From Hyphomicrobiales bacterium (GTDB lineage: Bacteria > Pseudomonadota > Alphaproteobacteria > Rhizobiales > Devosiaceae): DNA of 15,483 nt. This document shows, piece by piece, positions 6,123-12,500 of this stretch. Where the stretch lies: assembly GCA_026989045.1 (NCBI GenBank), contig JALSJY010000156.1, positions 1-15,483 on the forward strand, read 5' to 3'. The notes beneath the pieces were generated by a model. It ran no database searches. It worked only from the letters and a program-made list of their open reading frames with translations, and was not told where the DNA came from. The translations under genes and the position numbers were made by a program. Each line of letters starts with the position of its first letter. The stretch's first letter is position 1.

Positions 6123-6176
6123 GGCGGCTTTGCCGCAATTGTGACGCCAAACGGCTTTGCCGTAATTTAGACGCAT
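6123..6176 (+). repeat. Two tandem 27-bp hairpin repeats
   Basis: GCGGC-TTT-GCCGC (6124-6136) and ACGGC-TTT-GCCGT (6151-6163) are stem-loops repeated at a 27-bp period, each followed by AATT and then GACGC. They lie 25 bp after the cytochrome c stop and before the SIMPL gene. They may act as a weak terminator or 3'-end stabiliser for the cytochrome mRNA. Confidence 0.5.
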
Positions 6177-6217
6177 TGAGCGCTCAGTTTCTTGCTAAAG
6201 AAATAATGGAGCGAGCA

Positions 6218-6949
6218 ATGCGTCTTTTTTTAGTAATATCCACTTTCCTTATGGCGCTGATAAGTGCCTCTCCTTTACTTGCGCAAGCAATCCCTCCTGT
6301 TGCTGGTGAAAATGGGGTTATTTCAATCACTGGAATAGGTAAAATAACAGCCAAGCCAGATATGGCTTATATTACCTCTGGTGTTATCTCGATTGAGAAA
6401 AACGCTCAAGAAGCTCTAGCCCAAAATTCAAACGCTATGGCGAGCCTGATTAAAGTGCTTAAAAATGCTGGCATAGAAGAACGTGATATTCAAACCTCCA
6501 ATTTTTCTATATCCCCACAATATGATTATAATAATTCCTCAAATAACCAGCCGCCTAAGATTACTAATTATCGGGTGAGTAATTCACTGACAATCATTGT
6601 TAGAGATTTAAATATTTTAGGGCATATTATTGACAAGGCAGTAAGCGTTGGCTCAAATTCTATAAATTCTGTTAGGTTTGCAATAGATGACACAAGCGCT
6701 TTATTAAATGAGGCTCGCAAAAAAGCTATGCAAGACGCTTTTGAAAAGGCTATTCTTTATACAGAAGCGGCGAATGTGACTTTGGGTAAGATAAGATATA
6801 TTTCAGAAAATAGTGGTTTTATGCCTCCCCCATTCCCTGCTGAAATGACACGTATGGCTATGAGTGCAGATGCGAGTGCTGTGCCTATGCAATCAGGTGA
6901 ATTGACCTTTAGTTCTACAATTTCTGTTGTATGGGAGTTGGAGCAGTAA
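6218..6949 (+). CDS. SIMPL domain (DUF541) periplasmic protein
   Basis: A 243-residue exported protein with a clear signal peptide (MRLFLVISTFLMALISASPL, cleavage after about residue 22). The mature part opens with GVISITGIGKITAKPDMAYI, the typical start of the SIMPL/DUF541 fold, and contains VLKNAGIEERDIQTSNFSI and the C-terminal GELTFSSTISVVWEL. Family members are periplasmic or outer-membrane associated and have been linked to oxidative-stress tolerance, but no enzyme activity is established. GGAG lies 6 nt before this ATG. Longer in-frame starts at 6176 (TTG) and 6206 would put charged residues before the signal peptide and are less likely. It abuts the convergent permease gene with no gap. 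Confidence 0.85.
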   Translation: MRLFLVISTFLMALISASPLLAQAIPPVAGENGVISITGIGKITAKPDMAYITSGVISIEKNAQEALAQNSNAMASLIKVLKNAGIEERDIQTSNFSISPQYDYNNSSNNQPPKITNYRVSNSLTIIVRDLNILGHIIDKAVSVGSNSINSVRFAIDDTSALLNEARKKAMQDAFEKAILYTEAANVTLGKIRYISENSGFMPPPFPAEMTRMAMSADASAVPMQSGELTFSSTISVVWELEQ

Positions 6950-7774
6950 TTAACTCCAAATAACTTGATAAATCATTCTTGCGCTAACTAAACATAAAAA
7001 CATTGCAAATGTTAGTTTGAGTTTTCTTGCATCAAGCCTATGCGCCAGCGTTGCCCCTAAGGGCGCAGCAAGGCTTGCTACAACACCGATTAGGATAAGC
7101 GCTGGGATATTTACGTAACCAACAGAAAATTCTGGCCGCCCGACTACCCCATAGCCAGAAATCATAAACCCTATTGCACCCGGCACAGCAATTAGCACAC
7201 CAAGCGCCGCACCCGTTCCCACAGATTTATGAATCTTATGCCCAAATGCCACCAATGATGGCACACTAAACGATCCACCCCCAATACCCATCAATGCCGA
7301 AATATAACCAACCACAAAAGCGATAATTCTATGCACTGGTTTTGATTGATGTAATTTACCAAGCAGTTTTTCTTGAATTGGCAATAACATATTAAGTGCT
7401 ACAAATAGGGCAATAAAAGCAAAAATCAAACGTAACATATCACCAGAATAAAGCTTTGCCATCAAACCACCTAAAAATGAAGCAACTATAATAAAAGGCG
7501 CCCATAATTTGACTATATCAAGCATTACAGCGCCTCGCCTATAATGTGCTAAAGCACTTGTTGACCCTGTTGCAATGATAATTGCCAATGAAGTGCCAAC
7601 TGCCATATGCTGATAAATATCGGCATCATAACCTAAAATTTCAAATGCTAATGCCATTGCAGGCACAAGCACAATACCACCGCCAACTCCCAGCAGGCCT
7701 GCAATTAAGCCGCCAAGCATACCAGCCACCATTAAGCCTAAAATCAAAGGCAAATAGCTAATAAATTCACTCAT
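6950..7774 (-). CDS. TauE/SafE (TSUP, DUF81) family membrane permease
   Basis: A 274-residue integral membrane protein with two homologous halves, each holding the family glycine motif: GLLGVGGGIVLVP (26-38) and ALMGIGGGSFSVP (160-172). About eight helices are apparent. Members export or import sulfite, sulfoacetate, taurine-derived or other organic anions; the substrate cannot be told from sequence. The start codon lies 3 nt after the stop of the ankyrin lipoprotein gene, and its AGG site is inside the end of that gene, so translation is coupled. The C-terminal end meets the SIMPL gene stop directly. Confidence 0.88.
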   Translation of the reverse strand: MSEFISYLPLILGLMVAGMLGGLIAGLLGVGGGIVLVPAMALAFEILGYDADIYQHMAVGTSLAIIIATGSTSALAHYRRGAVMLDIVKLWAPFIIVASFLGGLMAKLYSGDMLRLIFAFIALFVALNMLLPIQEKLLGKLHQSKPVHRIIAFVVGYISALMGIGGGSFSVPSLVAFGHKIHKSVGTGAALGVLIAVPGAIGFMISGYGVVGRPEFSVGYVNIPALILIGVVASLAAPLGATLAHRLDARKLKLTFAMFLCLVSARMIYQVIWS

Positions 7775-7777
7775 AAA

Positions 7778-8242
7778 TTACCTGACCGCACCTGCTTCTA
7801 GCAATATATTAAAAGTTAAGGCACGGCGATTCACTGGTGTTTGACAAACAGATTCTATTGGGGTTTTCTTATTTTTACCTGCTAAATTAACATCTGCACC
7901 GGCGTTGAGTAACAACTTAATTTCATCAACATTACACCAACTAGCAGCTCCTGTTAATGCGGTGATACCATTTTTACCTTGTGAGTTTACATCTGCTCCT
8001 GCTTCAACCAATAATCGCGCAACCTCAACCCCACCCTGACGGCCAACCGCAAGGTAAAGCAAAGGATCTTTAAAACGAGATAGCATGTTAGGATCTCCCC
8101 CCTCACTTAAATACTCAGCTACAAAATCAGCATTATTTTGCTGAACCGCTGAAACAATTTCATGCTCAGGTTTTCTTGGCTGGCAAGCAGAAACTAAAGA
8201 GATAACAATAACAGCAAAGAATATATTGCTCAAAACCCTCAT
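7778..8242 (-). CDS. Ankyrin-repeat lipoprotein
   Basis: A 154-residue protein with a type II signal peptide and lipobox LVSAC (16-20), Cys20 being the lipidation site. About three to four ankyrin repeats follow, with the motifs DPLLYLAVGRQGGVEVARLL, AGADVNSQGKNGITALTGAA and AGADVNLAGKNKKTP. It should be anchored in the periplasmic face of the inner or outer membrane and act by protein binding. A strong GGGAGG site precedes the ATG. It is the first gene of a two-gene unit with the TauE/SafE permease and is the most obvious candidate for a permease accessory protein, though this is inference from coupling. Confidence 0.85.
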   Translation of the reverse strand: MRVLSNIFFAVIVISLVSACQPRKPEHEIVSAVQQNNADFVAEYLSEGGDPNMLSRFKDPLLYLAVGRQGGVEVARLLVEAGADVNSQGKNGITALTGAASWCNVDEIKLLLNAGADVNLAGKNKKTPIESVCQTPVNRRALTFNILLEAGAVR

Positions 8243-8520
8243 TTACACCTCCCATTTAACAGCTGAATCATTGGTACTACATGCTCATATTGCTACTTAA
8301 GTGCTTTAATGGTCAAGCTGGATAGTTTTTTTACTTTTTAAATTTCTTTTACTGGCTAACGAAGCACGGCTCTTAACCTTTCTGGGGCTACTCTTCGTGG
8401 ATCATTTAGATAAATTATCAACCATTTCAACTATTATTTATAAACCCAATTATTTTCTTTACTTGCAAATCATTCGCATTTACAACTAGAATTTACGGCA
8501 TTACAAACTTTGGAATTATA
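8243..8520. other. Intergenic region between the ankyrin and ZIP genes
   Basis: This 278-bp divergent spacer holds no convincing gene. Inside it ACGAAG (8359-8364) and CTTCGT (8393-8398) form a short inverted repeat around a GC-richer patch, which may be a decayed dispersed repeat. The right part contains a plausible promoter for the ZIP gene. Confidence 0.4.
8463..8492 (+). promoter_or_regulatory. Candidate sigma-70 promoter of the ZIP transporter
   Basis: TTGCAA (8463-8468), an 18-bp spacer and TAGAAT (8487-8492) lie about 30-60 bp before the start codon. The -10 matches at five of six positions. No convincing Zur-type palindrome is visible nearby. Confidence 0.4.
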
Positions 8521-9312
8521 ATGGACTTTATCTCTTCGCTCTCGCCAATCGCTCTTGGCTTTTTTGGCTCACTCTTGGCAGGCTTAATGACAGCCGTTGG
8601 GGCTATTCCTGTTTTGTTTGGCAAAACCCCCTCTCAGGCAATGCGAGACCTCTCACTTGGCTTTGCAGCAGGGGTAATGCTTGCTGCCTCATTCTTTTCG
8701 CTCATCATACCAGCACTTGACGCTGCAGGCATTCGCTATGAGAGTGATATTATTCCACCCACAATTGTAGTTATCGCCATTTTGCTAGGCATGGGCGCAA
8801 TTGCATGGGTAAACATGATTCTTCCCCATGAGCATTTCACCACGGGTCGCGAAGGGCCAGAAGCCGCATCATTGCGCCGTATATGGCTATTTATCATTGC
8901 TATAACTATTCACAATTTCCCTGAAGGGTTAGCCGTTGGCGTTGGATTTGGCGCTGGCGGAGTGTCAGGGGGAATGCCGCTTGCAATCGGCATCGGGCTT
9001 CAAAACGCGCCAGAAGGGCTTGCTGTTGCAATTGCCCTAATCGGCGTTGGCTACAGCAGGCGGCGATCTTTTGCAATTGCAACACTAACTGGCTTGGTAG
9101 AGCCTGTTGGTGGCCTGCTTGGCGCAAGCATAATCACTATTGCACAGCCACTTTTACCATGGGGATTAGCCTTTGCAGCCGGCGCTATGCTTTATGTTAT
9201 TTTTCATGAAATCATTCCAGAAACCCACCGCAATGGCCACCAAAACAAAGCCACAACTGGCTTAGCAATTGGTCTAGTAATTATGCTATTTTTAGATGTT
9301 TATCTAGGGTAA
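8521..9312 (+). CDS. ZIP family divalent metal transporter (GufA/ZupT-like)
   Basis: A 263-residue membrane protein with about eight helices. Helix 4 carries HNFPEG (131-136) and helix 5 the variant QNAPEG (161-166), in which the usual first His is Gln; together these form the binuclear metal site of ZIP proteins. A Glu-Pro pair (194-195) and a His-rich HEIIPETHRNGH near the C-terminus (229-240) add possible ligands. The GufA subgroup shares this HNFPEG/QNxPEG pattern. It should move zinc, possibly iron or manganese, into the cytoplasm. It is monocistronic. Confidence 0.88.
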   Translation: MDFISSLSPIALGFFGSLLAGLMTAVGAIPVLFGKTPSQAMRDLSLGFAAGVMLAASFFSLIIPALDAAGIRYESDIIPPTIVVIAILLGMGAIAWVNMILPHEHFTTGREGPEAASLRRIWLFIIAITIHNFPEGLAVGVGFGAGGVSGGMPLAIGIGLQNAPEGLAVAIALIGVGYSRRRSFAIATLTGLVEPVGGLLGASIITIAQPLLPWGLAFAAGAMLYVIFHEIIPETHRNGHQNKATTGLAIGLVIMLFLDVYLG

Positions 9313-9346
9313 CCTATTCTCAGGTCTCTAAAAATTACATCTTTTG

Positions 9347-9360
9347 TTGATATGAATCAA
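9347..9360 (+). promoter_or_regulatory. Perfect FNR/FixK box
   Basis: TTGAT-ATGA-ATCAA matches the FNR/Anr/FixK consensus TTGAT-N4-ATCAA at every defined position. It lies 35 bp after the ZIP stop and about 118 bp before the DUF4864-like gene start, so the downstream gene is the likely target. TAGAAT at 9393-9398 is a possible -10. Confidence 0.65.
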
Positions 9361-9478
9361 TGCAACCACCCTTACTTCTTGATAGCGTTTTTTAGAATTG
9401 CGGAGTCGCACAGGGTTAGCTAGCCAACATTATTTAGCCAGTCGTCCTCTGTAATAAAAATAATTATAGGAGAGTAAA

Positions 9479-9907
9479 ATGACCTCAAGCGAAACTGATC
9501 TAAAAACAAAAAAGGGCATGGCTCTTTGGCTCAAAATACTTATCGGAGCAGTTGTTGCAATCATACTGATAATATCTATTGCCATGTGGGCAACCTCTGG
9601 CATGATGGATAGCGTTAATCGCCATATGGACGCATTAAAAGCAGGTAATATTGATGCCGCTTACGCTGAGACCTCTGGCGCATTCCAGCAACAGACTTCA
9701 CTAGAGCAGTATAATGAATTTGTGAAATCTTATCCCATTCTCACTGATTATGTAGAAAAAAGCTTCCCCTCTAGAAGCGTAGAAAATAACATTGGCACAG
9801 TTGAGGGAACCCTAACTGCACCAGACGGGACGGTGATGCCGATTGCATTTCAGCTGGTTAAAGAGAATGACGCTTGGGTTATTCTTGGTCTGAACCTTGG
9901 CAATTAA
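9479..9907 (+). CDS. Membrane-anchored DUF4864-like protein
   Basis: A 142-residue protein with a cytoplasmic N-terminus, one membrane helix (about 15-38, MALWLKILIGAVVAIILIIS) and an exported domain of about 100 residues. The latter resembles the NTF2-like DUF4864/DUF4878 type: an N-terminal helix DSVNRHMDALKAGNIDAAYAETS, then a strand-rich half ending WVILGLNLG. No catalytic residues are recognisable. The AGGAGA site is at 6 nt. A perfect FNR box upstream suggests oxygen-dependent expression, and a strong terminator follows, so it is a single-gene unit. Family assignment is by fold-like pattern and is moderate. Confidence 0.65.
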   Translation: MTSSETDLKTKKGMALWLKILIGAVVAIILIISIAMWATSGMMDSVNRHMDALKAGNIDAAYAETSGAFQQQTSLEQYNEFVKSYPILTDYVEKSFPSRSVENNIGTVEGTLTAPDGTVMPIAFQLVKENDAWVILGLNLGN

Positions 9908-9928
9908 ACAGTAAAGCAATTTAACATG

Positions 9929-9968
9929 AATAAGCCCCTTGCCCAAGATATAGGGGCTTATTTTCCTT
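9929..9968 (+). terminator. Rho-independent terminator after the DUF4864-like gene
   Basis: AATAAGCCCC (9929-9938) pairs perfectly with GGGGCTTATT (9953-9962), a 10-bp stem with a 14-nt loop, running into TTTTCCTTT. It lies 22 nt after the stop codon. Confidence 0.88.
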
Positions 9969-9989
9969 TAAATCCATATAGTTTCATGT

Positions 9990-10017
9990 TTGCTACTTTT
10001 AAAGGCTTACCTATAAA
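9990..10017 (+). promoter_or_regulatory. Candidate promoter of the GST gene
   Basis: TTGCTA (9990-9995), a 16-bp spacer and TATAAA (10012-10017) lie about 32 bp before the GST start. GCTTAC (10005-10010) and GTAAGC (10023-10028) form a 6-bp inverted repeat over the -10, a possible operator. Confidence 0.4.
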
Positions 10018-10049
10018 GGCAAGTAAGCAACAAAAAAGAAGTTACAATC

Positions 10050-10655
10050 ATGATAAAACTTATCGGCACACCGCAATCAAGAGCATTTAGAGCCCTTTGG
10101 TTACTTGAAGAATTACAAATTCCTTATGAAATAATAGGTCTTTCTCCGCATGACCCAGAAGTTTTCAAATATAATCCATCAGGTAAAATACCAGCCCTTG
10201 TTGATGACGGTGAAGTGATTATAGACAGCATGGCTATTTGTTATTATCTAAGCGATAAATATAAAAAATTCACCTTTCCTTGCGGCACAATAAATCGAGC
10301 CAAACAAGATAGTTTCATTGGCTTTGCCCTTGATGATTTTGAAACTCCACTTTGGACTTATGGAAAAAACATCTCCACCCTGCCAGAGAATTTGCGCGTA
10401 GCTGAAATTTTACCAACATGCAAATATGAATTTGCTCAAGCATTAAAGATATTTGAACAACGATTAGGAGAAAACAGATATCTCATGGGCAATCAATTTA
10501 CCATTGCCGATATATTTATAGTGCATAGCCTAACTTGGGCAAAAATTTCAAGATTTGACATACCCAACACAGGCGCCATAGCTGATTATATAAATAGAGC
10601 AAGAGGAAGACAGGCCTATCAGCGTGCGCGCTCTAAACGCTCAAAAAATAAATAA
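10050..10655 (+). CDS. Glutathione S-transferase family protein
   Basis: A 201-residue cytosolic GST. The N-terminal thioredoxin-like domain (1-75) contains GTPQSRAFRALWLLEEL (6-22), with Ser10 as candidate catalytic residue, GKIPAL (45-50) with the cis-proline that binds glutathione, and DSMAI (59-63), the gamma-glutamyl contact. The helical C-terminal domain carries the N-capping box FTIADIF, characteristic of the fold. Substrates cannot be inferred. Length is slightly short for the family (200-230). It is followed, with no gap, by the convergent TetR gene. Confidence 0.88.
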   Translation: MIKLIGTPQSRAFRALWLLEELQIPYEIIGLSPHDPEVFKYNPSGKIPALVDDGEVIIDSMAICYYLSDKYKKFTFPCGTINRAKQDSFIGFALDDFETPLWTYGKNISTLPENLRVAEILPTCKYEFAQALKIFEQRLGENRYLMGNQFTIADIFIVHSLTWAKISRFDIPNTGAIADYINRARGRQAYQRARSKRSKNK

Positions 10656-11216
10656 TCAAACACACAATATTTCTAATAAATCCACCAAATCTGCCTTCAT
10701 ATCAGACAGATTTTGAATTGATAAATGCTCAACCCCAATCAAACCTGCATATAGCAGCCGAGCTTTCATCGCACTATCATTTTTATCAAACCCAATTTGT
10801 AAAAATAATTCCCTTACAAAAGTTAGCCGTGCTTTTTCTACCACTGCAAAAACCCTTGCCGCTTTTTTATCATGCCTTGCCCAATTTCGAATAGCCTCTT
10901 CTGTCCGCAGCCCACCATATTCAACATTTTTTTCACCCGACGACATCTCAATAATCAATAAAAGCTTTTCCTTTGGTGTTGCTTTGATGTCTGAAATATT
11001 AGCAATTACATCAAAGGTAGCAAGCTTAGCCCAATGCTCAAGCATTGTTTTTTTCAAGGCCGCTAAATCTTTAAAATGCCAATAAAACGATCCTTTGCTC
11101 ACTTTTATTTCACGAGCAATTGCCTCAATCCGGATTGCCTGCTCCCCCCCCTTTGACAAAGCACGAAACCCCGCCTTGATCCAGTCCTCTTTAGTTAACT
11201 TTGCTTTTTCTTTCAT
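10656..11216 (-). CDS. TetR family transcriptional repressor
   Basis: A 186-residue protein with an N-terminal TetR helix-turn-helix (about 8-54), including IRIEAIAREIKVSKGSFYWHF, and a helical ligand/dimer domain. It is divergent from a two-gene membrane operon, with two near-identical palindromes between them, so autoregulation plus repression of the operon is likely. The ligand is unknown. A GAGG sequence lies only 1 nt from the ATG, unusually close, so either the mRNA leader is very short or translation initiation is weak. The gene is convergent with and directly abuts the GST gene. Confidence 0.9.
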   Translation of the reverse strand: MKEKAKLTKEDWIKAGFRALSKGGEQAIRIEAIAREIKVSKGSFYWHFKDLAALKKTMLEHWAKLATFDVIANISDIKATPKEKLLLIIEMSSGEKNVEYGGLRTEEAIRNWARHDKKAARVFAVVEKARLTFVRELFLQIGFDKNDSAMKARLLYAGLIGVEHLSIQNLSDMKADLVDLLEILCV

Positions 11217-11225
11217 GCCTCACCG

Positions 11226-11237
11226 TACGCCAGCGTA
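11226..11237. promoter_or_regulatory. TetR operator site 1
   Basis: TACGCCAGCGTA has perfect TACG/CGTA arms about a 4-bp centre. It lies 10 bp before the TetR start codon and directly abuts the TTGACT -35 of the divergent operon. Confidence 0.6.
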
Positions 11238-11265
11238 TTGACTCTTGCAACTAAATTTGTAACAT
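11238..11265 (+). promoter_or_regulatory. Candidate promoter of the divergent membrane operon
   Basis: TTGACT (11238-11243), a 16-bp spacer and TAACAT (11260-11265). Operator 1 ends at the -35 and operator 2 overlaps the -10, an arrangement typical of direct repression by a TetR protein. Confidence 0.5.
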
Positions 11266-11278
11266 ACGTTAGCGTATG
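11263..11278. promoter_or_regulatory. TetR operator site 2
   Basis: CATACG-TTAG-CGTATG is a perfect 6-bp-armed palindrome; its core TACGTTAGCGTA matches operator 1 at 10 of 12 positions, with identical arms. Centres are 39 bp apart. Confidence 0.65.
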
Positions 11279-11308
11279 GTTTGTCTACACACAATTAAGG
11301 AAATAACT

Positions 11309-11692
11309 ATGAACATCAAAATTTTACTTGCGGCTCTATTGTCATCGCTCACTCTTGGCATTCACGTATTTGCAGGAGGCTCTGACGTTCACATTCCTAT
11401 TTTAGAATCTGAACTATCAGACCCCTTAAAAACAATTATTTCAGTTATTTGGCATGCAATAACTGCAATTCTTTTAATTAATGCAATTGCCCTTGTTTAT
11501 GCAGGCTTCAACCCTGACTATAAAAAACCAATAATATTACTAATAAGCGCACAATATTTTTTCTGGGCAGGATTGTTTATCTTTTACGGAATAAAAGACT
11601 TTGCTTCTATATGGACAATGCCGCAATGGATTGCCTTTATTATTATTCCAATATTAGCTATAGCTGGATTAAGAAATAAAAATTCTAACTAG
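11309..11692 (+). CDS. Four-helix integral membrane protein of unknown function
   Basis: A 127-residue protein I cannot assign to a named family. It starts with a signal-like helix (MNIKILLAALLSSLTLGIHV), followed by a polar external segment (GGSDVHIPILESELSDP). Then come three further helices (about 42-62, 75-95 and 103-121). Conserved-looking features are VIWHAITAILL and ISAQYFFWAGLFIFYG. The ATG has AAGGAA at about 8 nt; an in-frame upstream ATG at 11276 lies within operator 2 and is unlikely to be used. It is co-transcribed with the DUF3995 gene 11 nt downstream and divergent from TetR, so the two membrane proteins probably act together in a response sensed by the repressor. Confidence 0.75.
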   Translation: MNIKILLAALLSSLTLGIHVFAGGSDVHIPILESELSDPLKTIISVIWHAITAILLINAIALVYAGFNPDYKKPIILLISAQYFFWAGLFIFYGIKDFASIWTMPQWIAFIIIPILAIAGLRNKNSN

Positions 11693-11703
11693 AGGCCTAC
11701 TAT

Positions 11704-12135
11704 ATGAACATTATTGCAATATCCATATTCATAGTTTTAACAATCTACGCCCTACTTCATCTCATTTGGGCAAACGGTATATATTGGCCAGCCAAAAACG
11801 AACATAATTTGGTAAAAGCAGTTATAGGAGAGCCAAATATGCGCCATATGCCATCGCGCAAACAAACTTATATCATCGCTTTAGCATTATTGTTAAGCAG
11901 TATTTTTGCGCTTTGGGGCGGCAATGTCATAGCCCTGCCCCTGCCATTATGGATACGTGAACTTGGCGTGTTTTTGCTGGCATTTTTCTTTGCCACTCGT
12001 GGCATGGCAACCTTTATGATTGCCAAAAAATTGGGCAAAAAAACTCAACCCTTCAAAACCTTAGACAGAGCGCTCTATGCACCCCTTAGCATAGTTATTT
12101 CTATAGGTTATATTATTTTTCTGATTAATCCTTAA
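11704..12135 (+). CDS. DUF3995 family small membrane protein (copy 2)
   Basis: A 143-residue protein with four membrane helices, paralogous to the one at 1846-2274. It shares HLIWANGIYWPAKNE (19-33), RHMPSRKQ (47-54) and FKTLDRALYAPLS (117-129) at matching places. It is the second gene of the TetR-controlled operon and begins 11 nt after the upstream gene, with AGAGG as ribosome binding site. The function of the family is unknown. The operon context shows the protein can be part of an inducible response, whereas copy 1 stands alone behind a repeat. Confidence 0.75.
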   Translation: MNIIAISIFIVLTIYALLHLIWANGIYWPAKNEHNLVKAVIGEPNMRHMPSRKQTYIIALALLLSSIFALWGGNVIALPLPLWIRELGVFLLAFFFATRGMATFMIAKKLGKKTQPFKTLDRALYAPLSIVISIGYIIFLINP

Positions 12136-12185
12136 CTTACTCTGACCCAAAAATTTTAGATATAAATAAAGTTAGATATGATCAA

Positions 12186-12479
12186 TCAATAATCATTATC
12201 AAACAAAGCCTCGCCCTGTTCGTCAATAATTTGACGACCTTTTTTGTGGGTGAATTTTTTTACTTCTTCAAGCGTAGACACACGATCAGCTCGGATAAAT
12301 TCTTTAACTCTTATCTCACCATCAATTTCTTTTTCTATTCTACCAGAAATTTGAAACTCTTCCCCATTTTTCATCTCAATAGCGGTGATTATAAAATCTT
12401 TATAATCATCTTCACCTAGATTTTTAGGTTCATCATCTTCAATATTTGCACCGCCAAATAAGAATTTCAAAATTGACAT
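12186..12479 (-). CDS. HlyU family small protein
   Basis: A 97-residue cytosolic protein of the HlyU family, named after the Vibrio virulence-gene activator. The diagnostic pattern is visible: YKDFIITAIEMKNGEEFQISG (26-46), then FIRADRVSTLEEVKKFTHKKG and RQIIDEQGEALF (82-93). In alphaproteobacteria these are widespread and not tied to haemolysin, so a DNA-binding role is not certain. A strong GGAGG site precedes the ATG, and the gene lies 21 nt after the receptor-channel gene in the same operon. Confidence 0.85.
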   Translation of the reverse strand: MSILKFLFGGANIEDDEPKNLGEDDYKDFIITAIEMKNGEEFQISGRIEKEIDGEIRVKEFIRADRVSTLEEVKKFTHKKGRQIIDEQGEALFDNDY

Positions 12480-12500
12480 ATTTTCCTCCGCCTAAACATT

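Noticed and set aside
8906..9127. Minus-strand open frame within the ZIP gene
   Set aside because: It is a shadow of the ZIP coding sequence; the composition is Gln/Leu/Arg-rich noise.
11222..11250. TTGCAA and TACGGT on the minus strand as a leaderless TetR promoter
   Set aside because: The -10 matches only three of six positions; a leaderless mRNA is possible but unsupported.
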